A program made the translations under genes and the position numbers. Below the pieces are notes generated by a model. It ran no database searches and was not told where the DNA came from. It worked only from the letters and a program-made list of their open reading frames with translations. From Amphibalanus amphitrite (lineage: Eukaryota > Arthropoda > Thecostraca > Balanomorpha > Balanidae), in assembly GCF_019059575.1 (NCBI RefSeq), contig NW_024882032.1, forward strand, positions 248,001 through 312,000: a stretch of DNA of 64,000 nucleotides, given 5' to 3'. This document shows positions 1 to 11,253 of the stretch, piece by piece; positions within the stretch are counted from its first letter, which is position 1, and each line of letters begins with the position of its first letter.

Positions 1-1805
1 TATTTCCTGAATTTATATGCCATTATTCCCACAGACACTTCCGCTGCTCACAACTCAATACTGGAATAACTCGTGTATTCCCGACCGCACCAAGCTAACG
101 GTGTCGGACGTTCCAGAATAAGAATTCCAACAAAAACCTCCTCAGGTGCTCGTCAACTTCCCACCCAAATTCTCCACCTGGCCCTCCAGCTGCCAGTGAT
201 CGTTTTATGAGCCATTGGAAGGCAAACCCTCCCTCCCAGAGTTACCAGTCATCTTTACGACCCAGCGGATCGCCTCCGGGCGAGTTTCGGCACTACCTAC
301 CGAACATTGACCTCGATGCATTGCAAACAGGAGGTAACGTTGCATCTGCTGCACGTGCATCGTAACTGCAATTAGCTGCCGGGCCTCTCCCGCTGCCCTA
401 ATTCACCTCGCATCAATTTGAGAACCGATGCACCCTGCACCGATACGGCGTGCACCGATTCGTCTCGCACCGATGCGCTTTGCAACGATTTGCCACGCCT
501 GTTGCCCCGATTCTACTCGTCTTTGCACCCGGATTCGTTGAGCTTCTTATCTCACTCACCTGTTCGCACCATGCTGTGATTTGGCCGCTCCTTTCGCAGT
601 CTGTATCCCTTCCTCGGATCTTGACCCGCGCTGTTCATCAATGGAGCCCACTTTCCGTGTGTGATAGGGCTGTGACACAGGCCAACCTTGTCTGTATGAC
701 CTCACGTAGATTATACTAAGTAGTGAACACCCGATAAGAAACGCTAGCGGAAGCAGTCTCCGCAGATCGCGGGACAAACGGCGCACGGCCACCATTGTCA
801 TGAAGAGGTCACGAGCGTGACGGTCGCCGTCACGGTGCGTCACGACGGATAACACCAGATAACGGCTCGTCACGCTAGCGAAACAAACGTCACACGAGTC
901 ACTTCAAGCTGTTTGGAGACATGGTGTGAGCATCTCACTGCCAACAACCTTCCGCTCAGTTTTTGTGGGACGTCGAACACGCAAAAACCAAGGCCGGATG
1001 ATCAGCACCGCACTTTTTCACACGTGTAGTTCTGGCCACCAATCCTCCTAGCCACTCCTTACAAGTTTTTTTCCGAAAATCTTCACCAACGTACAATCTT
1101 CCAGTCAAAGTACACACGACAGCCCCCACACGTGATCACAGTGGAGCGTTCTCGACACACGGAACTAGCGCTCCAGAGGTGCGACCGCTCCGCCGACTGC
1201 TGTTCGACTGAACACGCGGCACCGCACGAGGCAGCGGCCGGCTGGCGGTGAACTCGACGCCTGGAGTGACCGCTGCCTTCTGGCCGATACCGAGCAGCCG
1301 CAGCGGTGTGCTGATTCGCTGTTCCGCTGTCTGCTGAGGTAGTATGTAGGCATGCTTGTCCCTCGGGCAATGGGTGCAGAGTGTGAAGAGCAGCGAGATG
1401 AGGGTGGTCTTTGTCAAGGATGCATAATAGGTAGTTACATACTTATGTTATCCTGTCAGCAGACAAAAGTTGGGAGTCTGCTGGATGAGTGATACAGTCG
1501 CCGGTGGGATGGAATGGTTTTAGTCTGCAAATGAGCGTTGAACAAAAAATCAATTAGTGCTGATCACATCCGTCAACTCGTCTCAATCGTACACCATTCT
1601 CTCTCGTGATTCGAACTGAGCAATCACCGGTGGTCGGAGCAGAAGTAAACAAAATCCACCGGAATACCTCAGTCACCTCAGGTATAGCCGGGGGACGGGT
1701 GACCGTTAATGCATCCCGTTGGCCTGTCCTAAGGAAGGAGAGGGTCGGCAAGGACAGGACAAGGGAATGACAAGGACAGTAAGGACACTATAGTTGGTAT
1801 ATTGC
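1..1805. other. Gene-poor flank
   Basis: Apart from the GCACCGAT repeat I see no gene. The segment 1140-1360 is GC-rich with overlapping frames on the minus strand, none with a recognisable domain. Confidence 0.5.
427..500. repeat. Short GCACCGAT repeat
   Basis: GCACCGATACGG, GCACCGATTCGT, GCACCGATGCGC and a variant GCAACGATTTGC follow one another at 15-16-bp spacing. Confidence 0.75.
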
Positions 1806-1813
1806 ACCTCAGC

Positions 1814-3683
1814 TAGAGGTGTCAATCGGAACCGAAAATTTTGGAATTCCGAAAATTTCCGAATTCCGATTCGGAAATCGGACGGACAAGTGACAAACAC
1901 TTCGGACATATTCGGAAAACTAGTTGAAAATAACAAATTTCTTAAATAAGTTAAAGTTCAAACTTATTTCCATTATCAAAATGCAAATTGCAAAACATGT
2001 CTTCGAAATTGGCAGGGGATATGTGGTTCATACATCATTAATAATTATAGTGCAAGATGAACATAAACATAATTGCATGTAGCAGGTAGTTCTGAGTCAA
2101 ATATATACCTACCTATACTTTGCCAACTTTTACACTCTAAATTTGAAAATGTGTTTACGAATGGCAATAGCCAATAGGTGACATTGTTGTCAGTAAGCCC
2201 ATCATAAGATAACACAGTTATGAATATGATGTACAATCATTGACCTATGGGAAGCACTAGACACCAAAGCAGTAAAGAAGGAAATCCAAAAATAGATTTG
2301 CCTCACTTGAAAGTTAACAGAAGAGGCTGAAAAAATTGCAAATATCAAGGTGTGCCAAGTAGCACAAGAGTCTTACCTAGAACCTCCTATCATAAAATCA
2401 TCCCCTTCCACCCCTTCCCCCCCAAAAATATCCGTGCCGAAATATCGAATACAATAAATGCTACATAATGCCGATAGCCTATCCAAATAAACTGATTACC
2501 AAAAGATGATGAAATGCGGCGAAAGCGTCATAAATGTCACCTAAGGAAAGATGGGCCCCGGATGAGAATCAGAGGAGACTTAAAATGACGTCTAAAATAA
2601 TAAATACAGTCAGTTTGCTTAACAATTGAATAATTTTCGAAAAATTATGATATTTTTCAATGCATATTGATTTTATATTAAACAACTAATGGTAAATGCA
2701 CTTCAATAGGACAAATTATCTGATAATGACGTCATATTATTGATTTACTTTCACATCATCGACTCAAAGCCGGATACCATGTTCCATTCTACCGAGAATG
2801 GTAGCATGAAATGTGTTTTCCTTTCTACCGAGGATTACAAATTTTTGCTTGTGAATTTCAGTGAATTTGTGTTAAATCATAGCAAGTATTTTCGTTTTTG
2901 TGATCGCTTATTTTGAGATATGACCTGAGTGTCATGATTAAAAAACTCCGAAAAAAACAACTCCGAAAAAAACATAAACATTAATCGCTTATTTTGTTTC
3001 GATATTCAGAGATGTGTGGCTCACTGAAGAGCACGTTTCTTCCAGATGGTGCCTACCTATCTCACATGTTTCTTCTTACATGAACTTGAACTATTTTGCT
3101 TTTGCAAAAAGTGTTCTTCTTTACATGTCAGCCAGTGTGATATAAGATGAAGATATGCATTATTGTAAGTGACTAGCTTCTTGCATTATTGCTGTATTAT
3201 TTCATCATCAAGTGGCTTAGTGTCAAAAAAGGGATGCGGCAAGAAGTCAATATTTGAGAACACAAGTTTGAGGGATAAGGCAATGTTTTGCATTATTCCT
3301 GCCTACTCAGCTTCAGTTGTAGGCTGTAGCACATTTTAAAGAAGAATAGGCTTGTCTCAATATGCTGTATTTGTGTTGTATATCAGATTAGGCCTTTTGC
3401 CCAAATGCCCATTCCCTACTGCATATGATATTGCTTCAACATTTTTAGTTGCCAATATTTTGCACTCAAAACCAGATGGCGGATATCTGTTATTTAGTTA
3501 TCATGTGGTACATAATAACATATACCTAATATAGATCAATTCCCCCATCCTCTCTTTCCATATCCAGCTTTCGGACAGTTTTCGGACAAATCCATGCCTT
3601 GGACATTTTTCGGACAAAAGTGAGCTAGGATTTTGGACATTGGACGGACATCGGACAAGAAATTTCTGAAATTGACACCTCTA
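1814..3683. mobile_element. Non-autonomous hAT-like element with 8-bp duplication
   Basis: The terminal inverted repeats are TAGAGGTGTCAAT at the left and ATTGACACCTCTA at the right. Both sides carry the perfect 8-bp direct repeat ACCTCAGC (1806-1813 and 3684-3691), the duplication size of hAT transposons. The 1,870-bp interior is AT-rich, has no transposase frame, and carries TTCGGAC and ATTCCGA motifs near both ends. Its termini resemble those of the three TACC-rich MITEs. Confidence 0.9.
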
Positions 3684-3691
3684 ACCTCAGC

Positions 3692-4404
3692 CCAATGTAC
3701 AGCCCTTGATCAATTATCCAATCATGCTTTGACAATCAAATTGCCGGTAATTAGACCAAAAGCCCCAATTAAGGAAAAGTGTTAGGACATTTACTAGTAT
3801 GGGACATAACACTCAAGTCTTCGCCCTTGCCCCCATACCCACAAAAATGTTAATAATAAATCAAAACAAATATGAGATAGAGAAAAGACAGGGTACAAGA
3901 AACAGAATACCGTATTGCGCCATCATGGCGTCGAGTCGACGGTAAATTTCACTCATATTTTCGTTCTATTTCTCATCCCAAAAAGCCATGAATGTCATTT
4001 AGCCCGAAACCCAGATCGCATAGCCAAACATATAGTGGCGGTAATCCTAATCAGTAAGCAGCTTTCGTCGCCGCTCGTCGTTACAAGTTTCTGACATGTC
4101 GAATAGAGTAATGAATACAAATGAGACGTCGGGAGGTTCAGTCAGCTCCATAGACTCCCGCTGTGCACCTCAGGGAGACAGGAGCGGCTAAGAGTGGTCT
4201 ATAAATAGCGCAGGAGTCGGAGACGGAGTCAATCAGAATCGACAATTCTGCTCGGAGTCAGAGTCGGAGTGACCGAAAATCCATCGACTCGGCAGTCCCG
4301 CGCAGGAGTAGGAATACAGGTTATCAGTCCATTCTGGATCAACTCATGACCTCGTGTGAAAACAAGGACGGCACCTCTTAGTGAAAGGGACTCAAGCCCA
4401 GTGA
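3692..4404. other. Unassigned sequence between hAT-like element and copy A
   Basis: No gene is seen. The stretch 4200-4290 is rich in GGAGTCGGAGT/GAGTCAGAGTC words, a weak minisatellite. Confidence 0.5.
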
Positions 4405-5602
4405 TTAACCCGCGCCCCGTTGGGCTCTGCCGAGCAACGCGCCCCGTTGGGGGGGGGGGGGGCATTTTGGCCCCCCCCCCCCCCTAAGATCTCGAGAACC
4501 ACGCAACCTAGCGACAAGCGGCAAACGGTGTTGGATAGCCCTATCAGGGAACTACCTTGTGACCCAATTTTATTGACCTAGGTCAAACCGATGACGTCAC
4601 AGGTCAGGTCAAAGGTCCAATTTTCACCGTTTACAGGCATTTCAAGAAATGCGTTGTAAAATCGAGTACAATGCATTTCATTGAAAATCATCGATGGGGA
4701 GATGTTCTTCAAACACATATTTTGCTATTTGAGGTCACTGATACCAGGTCAGGTCACAGAGGTCAGGTCACGGGGGGTCACAATATGAAAGTGTCGTGTG
4801 ATACATGTTTTATGGTTCATTTTACATGACGAATGCGATTATGTGGGTCAGGCAGCCTTTGGGGCCAGCTTAGGTCACGTTTTGGTCAAGGTCAGGTCAA
4901 GGTCAGGTCAAGGTCAGGTCAAGGTCAGGTCAAATTAGGTCAAATTTCAAAGTTAATATTTTTGCATAAAATGGGTATCGAATCGATGCAGCTTGTCACG
5001 GGGAGTTCAATGGTGGTCTTTGTTTTGCCGTACGTGGTCTAAAATCGCTAAAAATTGAGTTAAAAAATTTGACGTCATCATTTTTGAACAGTTTTTTCGC
5101 TATAACTTGGCCAAAAAACGAGATATCGATCTGAAATTTAATATGTATATAGAAGAGCGCAGGGACTATCACATATATTTCGGTTTTTTGAAATTCGGAA
5201 AAATTTTGGATTTTTTATTTTTTTTCTAAAAAAATCATTTTTTTCATTTTTTTGGGTCAAAAACCCAAAATTTTGAAAATCCGAGATAGCTTTTTTGTAG
5301 CGCCGCTTTTTGTCTACTAGACCATATAAAGAACTTTGAAATTACTTGATAACTGTAGATTTGGTCAGCGTTTCAAGATTGCGTGTTTTTTGCTCATTTT
5401 TGCTCGAACATGACCTCAGTTTGACCTCAATAACTCCTGACCTAAGGTGACCTAAGACTTGAAATTTGGTGTAAAGGTGTCAAGTTGATGCCCGGGAAGG
5501 TACTGAAAATTTGGCGGCGCGCAGCGCCGCCGTTTTCTTGCTATTCAGGAAAAACCACAGGAGGGGGCCAAAATGGCCCCCCCAACGGGGCGAGGGTTTT
5601 AA
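4405..5602 (+). mobile_element. TTAA-bounded G-hairpin element, copy A
   Basis: It is flanked by TTAA at both ends (4405-4408 and 5599-5602), begins CCCGCGCCCCGTTGGG and ends CAACGGGGCGAGGG. Each end carries a G-tract, a short loop and a C-tract. The left loop CATTTTGG and the right loop CCAAAATGG are reverse complements. The interior has AGGTCA arrays at 4745-4775 and 4870-4940 (an 11-bp tandem), and a subterminal hairpin GGCGGCGC-GCA-GCGCCGCC at 5513-5531. There is no transposase. TTAA duplication with CCC/GGG termini is the known piggyBac-superfamily pattern; membership is inference. Confidence 0.85.
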
Positions 5603-5986
5603 TTAACCCAGCGCTGAAGGCCCAGCGGAGGAGGGCAGGGTGAAAAGGTCACGAGATATGGCTTCAGAGGATAGAGAAACGGAGCGAATAAACTGGGCGA
5701 AATATTGGGCGGAATCACTAAAATTTCGAATTTAAGTTGCCCAATGGATTGAGGAATACAAAATGGATCCACAATACACACATATATCAAGGATGATACG
5801 TAAGACATTTCCTGAACTTATTTTTGTATCATTTGTATTCATAGAAAAACATCACAAATACCATTGGTAGGTCCTGGTGATGGTCGGCGGATCGCACTAA
5901 ATTCGATTCGTCTGGATTGGTCGTAGCATGAGTCTCCTCTTTCAAATACACATCGAACACAACATTATACACTACAAGTACACACA

Positions 5987-6673
5987 TTACAACATCGCTT
6001 TGAAGTCAGAAAGCGTCTCTATTGCGGCTAAAGTTACATCAAGTTGGTTCCATTCTCGGATAGTTTTAGGAAAGAACGAATTGTGGTATGATAGTAGTCG
6101 CGATTGTATCCGCCTTATCTTTTTGGGATGATCGTTCCTCCCTATGTAGTTAGGCCTAAGAATAATATTATCAGTGTCATGTCTACTCTCGCCATGGTAC
6201 AATTTGAACAAAAAACACAATCTGGCAACTTTGCGTCGTGCTTCCAGCGTGTCCCAGCCAATTGATGACAACATATCTGTGACGCTGCTATCCCTACTGT
6301 AATCGTTCAAGGTAAAACGAGCTGCACGCCTCTGTATCATCTCTAAATTGTGTTTCATTCCTTCTGCGTTGGGATCCCAAACACAACTTGCATATTCTAT
6401 TAATGCCCTAACTAAAGATGTATACACTGTTTCTTTTACTACTTGTGGACAGCCTTTAAAATTTCTTTTCACAAATCTTAACATTTGGTTACCTCTACTA
6501 GCCACATACTGTATATGTCTTTGCCAGCTACAAGTATTCGAAATGAACACTCCTAAGTATTTGAACTCTTCTACTACTGGAATTGCTGAGTTATTGAAAA
6601 AGTACTTTGGGACTGCCGCACGCTTGTTTCTTGACATTCTCATTATAGCACATTTATTTACATTTACTGACAT
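5987..6673 (-). pseudogene. LINE reverse transcriptase, thumb/C-terminal fragment
   Basis: These 228 residues begin MSVNVNKCAIM directly behind the in-frame stop at 6674-6676, in the same frame as the palm fragment. The frame is otherwise intact to the C-terminus, so a single nonsense change, not a frameshift, separates the two pieces. Motifs FKYLGVFIS and IQRRAARF are typical of the connection/thumb of jockey/CR1-type RTs. One stop in over 1,100 codable bases suggests a fairly young copy. Confidence 0.9.
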
Positions 6674-6676
6674 TTA

Positions 6677-7197
6677 CCAATCCTTACACCATTGCAATAA
6701 TGCATCTAGGTTTGTCTGCAACTTATGAGTAGAGTCTATGTTACTTACAACATCTGTGTATAGTACAACATCATCAGCGTACATGCGCATCGAGCAATCA
6801 ATTCTATCAGGCAAGTCATTTATATATAAGAGAAACAAAATTGGCCCGAGTACACTTCCCTGCGGAACTCCTGACGTTACCTGTATCTCGTCAGAATGGC
6901 AATTATCTAACACAACACTTTGTTTTCTGTTACATAGGAATGCTTTAATCCAATCAATTACTTTTTTATCTAACTTGTACGTTTCAAGCTTCTTTAAGAA
7001 GTGGTAATGTGACACTTTGTCAAAAGCTTTGCTGAAGTCGATAAATGCAAGATCTACACTATGTTTTTGGTCAAGTGACGAGAAAGTATCTTGACACAAC
7101 ATTATTAATTGTGACTCACACGATAAGTGCTTTCGGAATCCAAACTGAAACCGCGAAAATAGGTTTGTTTCTTCTAAATAAGTTGTGATTGCACAAG
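6677..7197 (-). pseudogene. LINE reverse transcriptase, catalytic palm fragment
   Basis: This piece contains motif A (DFSKAFDKV), motif B (PQGSVLGPILFLLYINDLP) and motif C (MYADDVVLY). Going upstream from the first Met of the open frame, the reading frame stays open as far as the TTAA at 7198-7201, giving FQFGFRKHLSCESQL, a familiar LINE stretch. At the other end the frame meets a TAA stop (complement of 6674-6676) immediately after WCKDW. Confidence 0.9.
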
Positions 7198-8402
7198 TTA
7201 ACCCGCGCCCTGGTGGGGTCTGTTTATAACGCGACCTGGTGGGGGGGGGGGGGGGGCTATTTTTTGCCCCCCCTCGTATCTCCGAAACTACTGGACGGAT
7301 CCGAAAAATTCAAACGGCGTTCGAAAGGCCTGTCAAATTTGTCGAGGGAAACCAAATTTTATTGACCTCGGGGTCACCGATGACGTCACAGGTCAGGTCA
7401 AAGATGAAATGTTTCACCGTTCACGGGTCTTCTAGGGAATGCGCTATAACACCGAGGAAAACGCATTTTGTCGGGAATCAGCGATAGGGCGTCAGTTGCC
7501 TAGTAGATATGTTGCTGTTAGAGGTCACTGGTCATACCAGGTCAGGTCACAGGTCAGGTCACCAAAGGTCACCAAGGGTCACCACATGAACCCAACTTTA
7601 CTAAGGTTATGCGATGCATGTTTTATGGCCAGTTTTTCATTTCCAACTCAATGGTGTTGGTTATAAGACCATCAGGTACGGTTTAGGTCACTTTCTGGTG
7701 TAGGTCAGGTCAAGGTCAGGTCAAAAAAGGTCAAATTTCAAAGTTGATATTTTTGCATAAAATGGGTATTGCTTCGATGCAGCTCGCCACGGGGAGTCTA
7801 ATGGTGCTCTTTGTTTTGCGCTACGAGGTCTAGAATTGCTGAAAATTGAGTTTGAAAATTTGACGTCATCAATTTTGAACAGTTTTTTCGCTATAACTTG
7901 GCCAAAAAAAGAGGTATCGATCTCAAATTTGGTATGTAGATAGAAGGCGGTAAGGACTATCACATATATTCCGGTTTTTTCGAAATTCAAAAAACTTTTT
8001 GGATTTTTTGGCTATTATATTCAAAAAATCTATTTTTTGATTTTTGGGGGTCAAAATCCAAAAATTTCAAAAATCCGAGATAGCAGTTTTGTAGCCCTGT
8101 CCATTCTAAAGCTTTTATGTTTATATCATTTTTCTGTATTTGCAAAGCTGTAGGCCTGACAGCTCTTCCCGCGAAACCCTTTTTTGGGTCGAAAACGGCA
8201 GAACATGACGTCACTCTGACGTCATTTCCGGCCAACCTATCATAGCCTTTGGAAAAAATTTTTGGTCACAATGTGTAAAATTGATGTCCGGGAGGGTACT
8301 GAAAGTTTGGTGACGATCGGCGCAGTGGTTCTGGAGATATATCGAAAAGTCTGGAGGGGGGGCAAAAAATAGCCCCCCCCCCCCCACCAGGGCGCGGGTT
8401 AA
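7198..8402 (+). mobile_element. TTAA-bounded G-hairpin element, copy B, inside the LINE
   Basis: TTAA lies at 7198-7201 and 8399-8402. The ends read CCCGCGCCCTGGTGGGG and CACCAGGGCGCGGG; the hairpin loops are CTATTTTTTG (left) and CAAAAAATAG (right). The interior is clearly related to copy A, with the shared blocks GACGTCATCA and TTTTTTCGCTATAACTTGG and with AGGTCA arrays near 7530-7575 and 7703-7735. Removing the element with one TTAA joins the LINE frame perfectly. Confidence 0.92.
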
Positions 8403-9014
8403 AATGCGCTCCATCAATTTACAGCAGATGCAAGTAAGGGATATAGGACGGTAATTCTCGGGCTGCTTTGAATTACCACCTTTAAAAACTGGGTGAACTG
8501 ATGCCCTGCGCCAGTCTTGGGGCACATCCCCCGTACTTAAGGACTGTTCAAATATAATCTTTAAAAACATTGCAGCAACCCTGGCACAATACTTCAGAAT
8601 AGCGCCAGAGATGCCGTCAGGTCCAGGGGCCTTGGTTACGTTTATGTTCTTTAATAGACCTACAACACCGTTATAGTCTATTTCTACGGGCAGCATAGAC
8701 CCCATTGACTCAGTTACACGATAGTTCGATGGAACAGTTTCAGGTGCATCACTCAAGCCACAAAACACTTTTTTGTACTGCATATTTAACACATTGGCTA
8801 TTCCTCTTGGATCTACCACTAGTTCACCACTTTGAGACCGAATAGAGGAGATTCCTGTTTTTTGACCGCGCATAGTTTTTACGTATTTCCAAAAGCACTT
8901 ACTATTTTCTTTAATCAGGGAACCAAGCTTCCTTTTATAGTTCATTTCTCCTTGCCTATGGGCTCGTTTTACGACCCTTTTCAGTTCTTTGTATTTACGC
9001 CAAAGAACGAACAT
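8403..9014 (-). pseudogene. LINE reverse transcriptase, N-terminal fragment
   Basis: This fragment covers about 200 residues from a basic leader (RKYKELKRVVKRAHR) through KAPGPDGISGAILKYC and NYRPISLTCICCKLMERI, the finger motifs of LINE RTs. The open frame runs on into the inserted TTAA element for about 60 more codons, but those residues are element sequence. The true continuation is the piece at 7197 and below. Confidence 0.9.
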
Positions 9015-10099
9015 AAAGCTCTTTTATTAAGAGCTTTATGTATTCCCTAGGCTACATGATAACTAGGGCATGCTGGTCACGTTGCCAGATCCATGCGAAA
9101 TGAATCTCACTCACCTCCCGTGACCGCCCGTGTTCAGCACAGCCGCAAACGTCTCTCACAAGTCACAAGTGTCCTGTGTCGCTCAGGTTGGTAACATGGT
9201 GTGTGCCAAATTGAAAGTTACGATGTGTTTCAGTCACTGCATGTCGAGACGGTAAGTAAAGTCAAACTTTGTTGAACAAACTTCTTCGACCGCGAAACTC
9301 GGAGAATTCTAATGAAGCAAATGTAAACGGCATAGTACACAGTGTGCATTGTGCAGTAATCCCAGAAAGCGGAGAGAAAGAGAGGGAGGTTAGGAAAAAG
9401 GGAGGAAGGGAGAGATAAAAGGGATAAGGAGAGCGGAGGATGAGAACTATCAGAGTCATAACCATTATCGTTACGTCTCATCTGAAGCCAAAGCTGATCG
9501 CTTTGAAACAAACGAATCCAGGCATGGCAACATGGCTATCCTCGAGACCAAGCACTGTCCTCACACATTGTCATGCGCCCAGAGATCGTGAACGAAACCA
9601 GGCCTACATTGCAAATGGTATTGTCTATTAGGTATTGTATTGTCTATGTCGAGTCAACAAGACTTCATGTCAATCTAGCACTCCATGAAGGCAAGAACTG
9701 CTAAGAACATGTAGAAATTATCCTGAACTTCTAAGTTCTAAACCCTTATCATGGAAGTTATCCCACAGGAAACAGCGATATGGGGACTGGACCAGCCAGA
9801 GCCATCGCCGACGATGAGGCCCGTGAGCTAGCGCCACATAGCGAGTAAAAGAGGAAGTAGCAGTACACCATTGGCGGTTGCAGAGGACGCCATCACATCA
9901 GTTCGCCCAAATGCAAGATTACTTTGCCCGAATGTGCAGGGTCTGTCTACTCATTCATTCTTATGGACTCACTTTCCAGACTCCCGGTAGTGAGAGGCCG
10001 GGTTCGAATCACTGCGGCGCTCGGTAAATAAGTTGGGAATGGTCTGCGGTTGACCAGAGCTTTTGAATGGCAGTGGACAGGCCGCGTCCGGCTACGTGG
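9015..10099. other. Unassigned sequence after the LINE
   Basis: No gene is seen. A purine-rich stretch lies at 9364-9430 (GAGAGAAAGAGAGGGAGG). Confidence 0.5.
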
Positions 10100-10107
10100 G
10101 TGCGCTT

Positions 10108-10274
10108 CAGTGGCGGATCCAGGGAGGGGGGGGGGGGCAAAATGGGTATTTGCCCCTCCCAAACGGCATAATTTTAACATTACTCCTATGGACGAGGCAT
10201 AGAAAGAATCGATAAATTGTTATGGTTTGCCCCCCCCCCAAAAAAAAAAAAAAACTGAGCTGGATCCGCCACTG
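10108..10274. mobile_element. Short hAT-type MITE (CAGTGGCGGATCCAG termini)
   Basis: The 167-bp element begins CAGTGGCGGATCCAG and ends CTGGATCCGCCACTG, with a perfect 8-bp duplication GTGCGCTT at 10100-10107 and 10275-10282. G- and C/A-tracts lie inside each end. Elements with these termini are widespread in invertebrates. Confidence 0.93.
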
Positions 10275-10391
10275 GTGCGCTTAGCTCTGACGGTGTTGTG
10301 TTGATGCTTTTATGATCATTATGATATTTTTTTAGAAAATAATGATCCTTCATTATCATTCTATGATAAAAATGATGTACTATTATAAGGT

Positions 10392-10823
10392 ACTAGAGGG
10401 ACAGCATTACGCGCAGCGTAATGAATCAATTTTCATTAAAATCGGCCCAGTAGCGGCCGAGTTATTGCCAGAATAAATGTTGCGTCTCCTCTCGGCCGGC
10501 GGTGCTCTGTTCCGGTATTCATTGCCAAAGGTTAGTGACCTTCCGGCTCTGATTTCCCTCAGCTTTGAAAGCGAAGAAACTGAGCCTACGGCACGTGCCG
10601 TCTGCTCGAAACCGGCCGCGGCCCAACATGCTGCAAAGATGCGCCCGCCACGTGCACACCGCTGCACGTACCCCCTCGAAAAGTTGATACGACAAACAGA
10701 TGCACGCCTCCGACTTAAGTCGAAAATTTCAACCCCGTAGCCCGCACCGTTCCGGAGCAATAGCCCGCCAAGCGTGACTGACGCGTTACATACGTACAGA
10801 CATTTTGATTTTTATATATGTAA
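10392..10823. repeat. ~432-bp repeat, copy 1 of a head-to-tail array
   Basis: It begins ACTAGAGGGACAGCATTACG and ends TTTTGATTTTTATATATGTAA, followed directly by the next copy. It contains AAATCGGCCCAGTAGCGGCC and GGTATTCATTGCCAAAGGT. No coding capacity is visible. Its class (SINE-, Helitron- or satellite-like) is not clear. Confidence 0.85.
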
Positions 10824-11253
10824 ACTAGAGGGACAGCATTACGCGCAGCGTAATAAATCAATTTTTATCAAAATCGGCCCAGTAGCGGCCGAGTTATGGC
10901 CAGAATAAATTTGGCGTCTCCTCCTGGCCGGCGGTGCTCTGTTCCGGTATTCATTGCCAAAGGTCAGTGACCTTCCGGCTCTGATTTCACCCAGTTTTGC
11001 AAGCGAAGAAACTGAGCCTACGGCACGTGCCGTCTGCTCGGCGCCGGCCGCGGCCAAATTCCCGCAAAGATGCGCCCGCCACGTGCAAACCATCGAACCC
11101 ACCTCCACCAAAATTTAATACGACAAATGGTTGCACGCGCCCGACTCGGCGCCAAAATTTCATCCCCGCAACACGCACCGTCGCCTCGCAACAGCCCGCC
11201 AAAGGGAACTGACGCGTTACATACATACATACAGACGTTTTGATTTTTATATA
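10824..11253. repeat. ~432-bp repeat, copy 2, interrupted at its end by the foldback element
   Basis: It is nearly identical to the preceding copy over its length. Its last bases, GATTTTTATATA, are cut by the TA-flanked foldback; the sequence resumes at 12615 as TATGTAAACTAGAGGG, which opens a third, short copy ending at about 12647. Confidence 0.85.

Larger units (their letters stand above)
5987..9014 (-). mobile_element. 5'-truncated non-LTR retrotransposon (LINE, jockey/CR1-like) split by a TTAA element
   Basis: Reading on the minus strand from 9014 to 5987 gives the reverse transcriptase of a LINE. In order there are KAPGPDGI and YRPISLT (early RT motifs), motif A DFSKAFDKV, motif B PQGSVLGPILF, the catalytic YADD, and the thumb region with FKYLGVFIS and IQRRAARF. 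The protein ends normally after DFKAML, which is the usual place for this group, with no RNase H. The endonuclease half is absent: the sequence upstream of 9014 contains stops, so the copy is 5'-truncated as most LINE copies are. The frame is interrupted by the 1.2-kb insertion at 7198-8402. The 3' end of the copy is uncertain, perhaps near 5820. Clade assignment is from motif look only. Confidence 0.9.

Noticed and set aside
450-719. 89-residue frame near the left edge
   Set aside because: It runs through the GCACCGAT repeat and has no recognisable motif or splice context.
9960-10030. Possible tRNA or SINE head (GGTTCGAATCA B-box-like word)
   Set aside because: Only a partial B box is present. 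No A box lies at the right distance and no cloverleaf can be drawn.
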